This document shows, piece after piece, positions 50,555-52,474 of a DNA stretch of 52,474 nucleotides. Source of the stretch: Armatimonadia bacterium (GTDB taxonomy: Bacteria > Armatimonadota > Zipacnadia > Zipacnadales > JABUFB01); assembly GCA_039679385.1 (NCBI GenBank), contig JBDKVB010000007.1:1-52474 (forward strand). Direction: 5' to 3'. Numbering within the stretch: position 1 is the stretch's first letter; every line of letters begins with the position of its first letter. Made by a program: the position numbers and the translations under genes. The notes beneath the pieces are model-generated. The model was not told the origin of the DNA, ran no database searches, and saw only the letters and a program-made list of their open reading frames with translations.

Positions 50555-52474
50555 CTACTGGGGAGCCAGAAGCCTGAAGCGCACGGGCATGTTGTAATCG
50601 GTGGGGACGACGACGAGGGTACTGGCCTGCTCCGCCAAGAGAGCGCTACCCTCCGGAAGCTCACCGGCGCTCCACACCCCACTCAGCCGCAGGAGGTACG
50701 GGTCGGTTCGCGCGATATCCGAGGAGGCGACACTGACCTCGAGGCCTCCCTCCACAGGTCTGACCATCACCACGCAGGGACGTCCCGCTGCCAGCAGGGG
50801 CCCTTCGCCGGGAAGCGCCTCGCCCGTCTCGAAGAGAACATAGGCGGTCGTCTCGGTTGCACGATCGTAGAGGATATGGGCGCGAGAGTCGGCGGCGAGG
50901 AGGCGGTACGGAGCGGTCTGTTCCTTCTCCATGTCGCGGGCGAGCTTGCCCATAGCCTCCGGGGTCGTCTCGACCAGCAGGCTGTACACTGCGCGCCCGT
51001 TCTCCGGGCGGGTGCCATGCTCGAAGTAGGCCTTCGCGAAGTCGCCCTTTGAGGGCGTGAAGTACTTCGCGTTGTCCTCGAGCTTCTTCTCGCGGAACCG
51101 CTGGGTACGAATATCGATGATTGGATCGTCTTGCTTGTCCTTGAGGTAGCGGTGGAGCAGGTAGGTCCACTCCTGTGGACCTCGGCGGACCTGCAGGGGC
51201 GGTCCTCCGGCGTGCACGTAGTAGCCGTTCCGCTGGCTATCCAGGAGCCAGTGAGCGCGGCCGTCGGTGAGGCGCAGGTCGGTGGCAAGGCCGGTCTGGC
51301 TCTCGCCATCCACCCAGGTCCTCTCCTCAGGCGTGGCCATCGCGCATTGGTAGAGAGTCGTGTCGCAGGGGCGGTCCTGGGTGCTCTTGATGTCCGTGGT
51401 GATCGACGTGACGCGGTTGCCGAAGAAGAACCAGGAGCGCCGGAAGGACACGTCGCGGCCCTCGAAGTCCATGCCCCAGGCACCGTCCTGATCCAGCGCG
51501 GTGCCTCCGGCGAAGGGCTTGGAGTTGCCGTACATGGTGTAGCCGTCGAACATCTCCTGCTGCGGGCGGACCAGGGAAGTGGCTCCCGGCCAGTGGCACC
51601 AGTCCCACCCGTCATAGCGCCAGCCACTGGCCTCGCCCGAAACGGGATTGCCGCTTGACTGCACCAGCAGTGAACCGTTGCGAGCGTAGCGGCCGTAGTT
51701 GTTGTTCTCCATCCAGCCGTAGATCTCCAGCCCGCGCCAGAACTTCACCATGCCCACACCCGCGACCAGCCAGTTGTCGCGTCGATGGAGCGCAGCGGCG
51801 GCGCCGTTGAAGGTCCAGTGGCCGGTGAGCGTCAGAGGCTTGATGCCCCTAGCCGTTAGCTCGGCCACCCGCGGGTCCGTCGGGTTGCTGCAGTGCAGCA
51901 GGAACAGCCCGGCCATCTCGGGATCGAGCGCGGCCGACCCATCCGGCGTGCCACTGATCGCCAGGGCATAGGCCAGCTCGGCGAAGTTGTAGTCCATCGG
52001 CACTCCTGCACGGCCGAGCAGGTTAGCAGGCATCGAGTACTTATCGCAGGCGAAGGCATTGGCATACACGTAGGTCTTGAGTCGCTGCATGGCGCCCATG
52101 CTGAGGCGCAGGAACGTCGGAGCGAAGTCGCGGGCGAAGTAGAGGATCGTCGGCATCGAGTAGGACGCATAGGCGAAGTGATGCATCCAGTGATGGTAGG
52201 CAGTGCCGTCCGGGCCGACGGTGGTGTTGTTCGTCAGGACAGTGTCGAGGTGGTACTTGAAGGCCTGCAGGCGCTGCAGACGCTCACTCTCGTCGGGCAG
52301 CATCAGCATCAAGGCGGGGTAGTTGCGGTTGAAGCACTGGAAGGCGTCCATGTTGGACGAAGGGTTCTGGACGAAGACGTCGCCGTGCAGCGCCGCCATT
52401 GACCAGCAGACACCCAGTGCCACGTCGCGCAGCAGTCCCTCCTCGGCGAGGACATCCCGCATTGCCATGAAGAT
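50555..52474 (-). CDS. Polysaccharide lyase family 8-like protein (chondroitinase/hyaluronate-lyase type), 5' end cut by window edge
   Basis: The visible part is about 639 residues and the frame remains open to the window edge, so the N-terminus is missing. The alpha/alpha-toroid catalytic region includes VGPDGTAYHHWMHHFAYASYS, which supplies candidate catalytic histidines. The central beta-domain has VAGVGMVKFWRGLEIYGWMENNNYGRYARNGS and WDWCHWPGATSLV. These match PL8 lyases, where a WNRFPGTT-like motif and a Tyr/Arg pair in a YGRY.RNG-like context are conserved. The C-terminal beta-sandwich follows. PL8 enzymes cleave chondroitin, hyaluronan or xanthan by beta-elimination; the substrate is undetermined. 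The end is convergent with the MacAB operon. Confidence 0.85.
   Translation of the reverse strand: MFMAMRDVLAEEGLLRDVALGVCWSMAALHGDVFVQNPSSNMDAFQCFNRNYPALMLMLPDESERLQRLQAFKYHLDTVLTNNTTVGPDGTAYHHWMHHFAYASYSMPTILYFARDFAPTFLRLSMGAMQRLKTYVYANAFACDKYSMPANLLGRAGVPMDYNFAELAYALAISGTPDGSAALDPEMAGLFLLHCSNPTDPRVAELTARGIKPLTLTGHWTFNGAAAALHRRDNWLVAGVGMVKFWRGLEIYGWMENNNYGRYARNGSLLVQSSGNPVSGEASGWRYDGWDWCHWPGATSLVRPQQEMFDGYTMYGNSKPFAGGTALDQDGAWGMDFEGRDVSFRRSWFFFGNRVTSITTDIKSTQDRPCDTTLYQCAMATPEERTWVDGESQTGLATDLRLTDGRAHWLLDSQRNGYYVHAGGPPLQVRRGPQEWTYLLHRYLKDKQDDPIIDIRTQRFREKKLEDNAKYFTPSKGDFAKAYFEHGTRPENGRAVYSLLVETTPEAMGKLARDMEKEQTAPYRLLAADSRAHILYDRATETTAYVLFETGEALPGEGPLLAAGRPCVVMVRPVEGGLEVSVASSDIARTDPYLLRLSGVWSAGELPEGSALLAEQASTLVVVPTDYNMPVRFRLLAPQ

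Overview
The window is high-GC DNA from a diderm, fermentative or facultatively anaerobic bacterium. It carries a TolC-type outer-membrane factor, two membrane-fusion-protein exporters, many secreted carbohydrate-active enzymes and a glycyl-radical pyruvate formate-lyase. Strong GGAGG-type Shine-Dalgarno sites are common. The gene content (large secreted heparinase-like proteins, GH106, GH29, PL8, Gly-rich-tailed MacA) fits uncultivated Armatimonadota, Planctomycetota or Lentisphaerae-like lineages. That placement is an inference; no rRNA or other marker gene is present. I saw no tRNA, rRNA, transposase, CRISPR array or transcription-factor gene.

Layout. (1) 1-3163, minus strand: pflB-pflA, preceded by a near-consensus sigma-70-type promoter, a ZTP (pfl-motif) riboswitch aptamer and an intrinsic terminator that overlaps the 3' end of the aptamer. 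(2) 3408-4478, plus strand: a GH29-like hydrolase. (3) 11594-4496, minus strand: four secreted glycan-degradation genes (beta-propeller protein, alpha/beta-hydrolase esterase, heparinase II/III-like lyase, second beta-propeller protein). (4) 11732-17700, plus strand: a YbhGFSR-like ABC-2 exporter operon in which the double ATPase is split into two genes. The second ATPase gene appears to begin with ATT. (5) 26773-17809, minus strand: two giant secreted proteins, a heparinase-like/FG-GAP protein and a GH106 alpha-L-rhamnosidase carrying an inserted tandem domain. (6) 26962-31978, plus strand: a 1071-residue secreted protein of unknown function and a GH29 alpha-L-fucosidase. (7) 33933-32053, minus strand: a heparinase-like protein without a signal peptide.

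(8) 44383-34057, minus strand: a compact nonribosomal peptide cassette in assembly order. It encodes an acyl-activating enzyme of the oxalyl-CoA-synthetase/AAE3 type fused to a carrier protein, a C-A-T module, a C-A-T-TE module and an Sfp-type phosphopantetheinyl transferase. (9) 44791-50459, plus strand, divergent from the cassette: a TolC-MacA-MacB(ATPase)-MacB(permease) export operon. Regions 8 and 9 together look like a small biosynthesis-plus-export locus for an acyl-dipeptide, and this is the most likely undescribed system here. (10) 50555 to the window edge, minus strand: the 3' part of a PL8-like polysaccharide lyase.

The degradation genes point to use of complex, rhamnose-, fucose- and uronic-acid-containing polysaccharides. 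The sugars would feed glycolysis and PFL, whose formate can supply one-carbon units. That link explains why a sensor of folate and purine stress (ZTP) sits in front of pflB.
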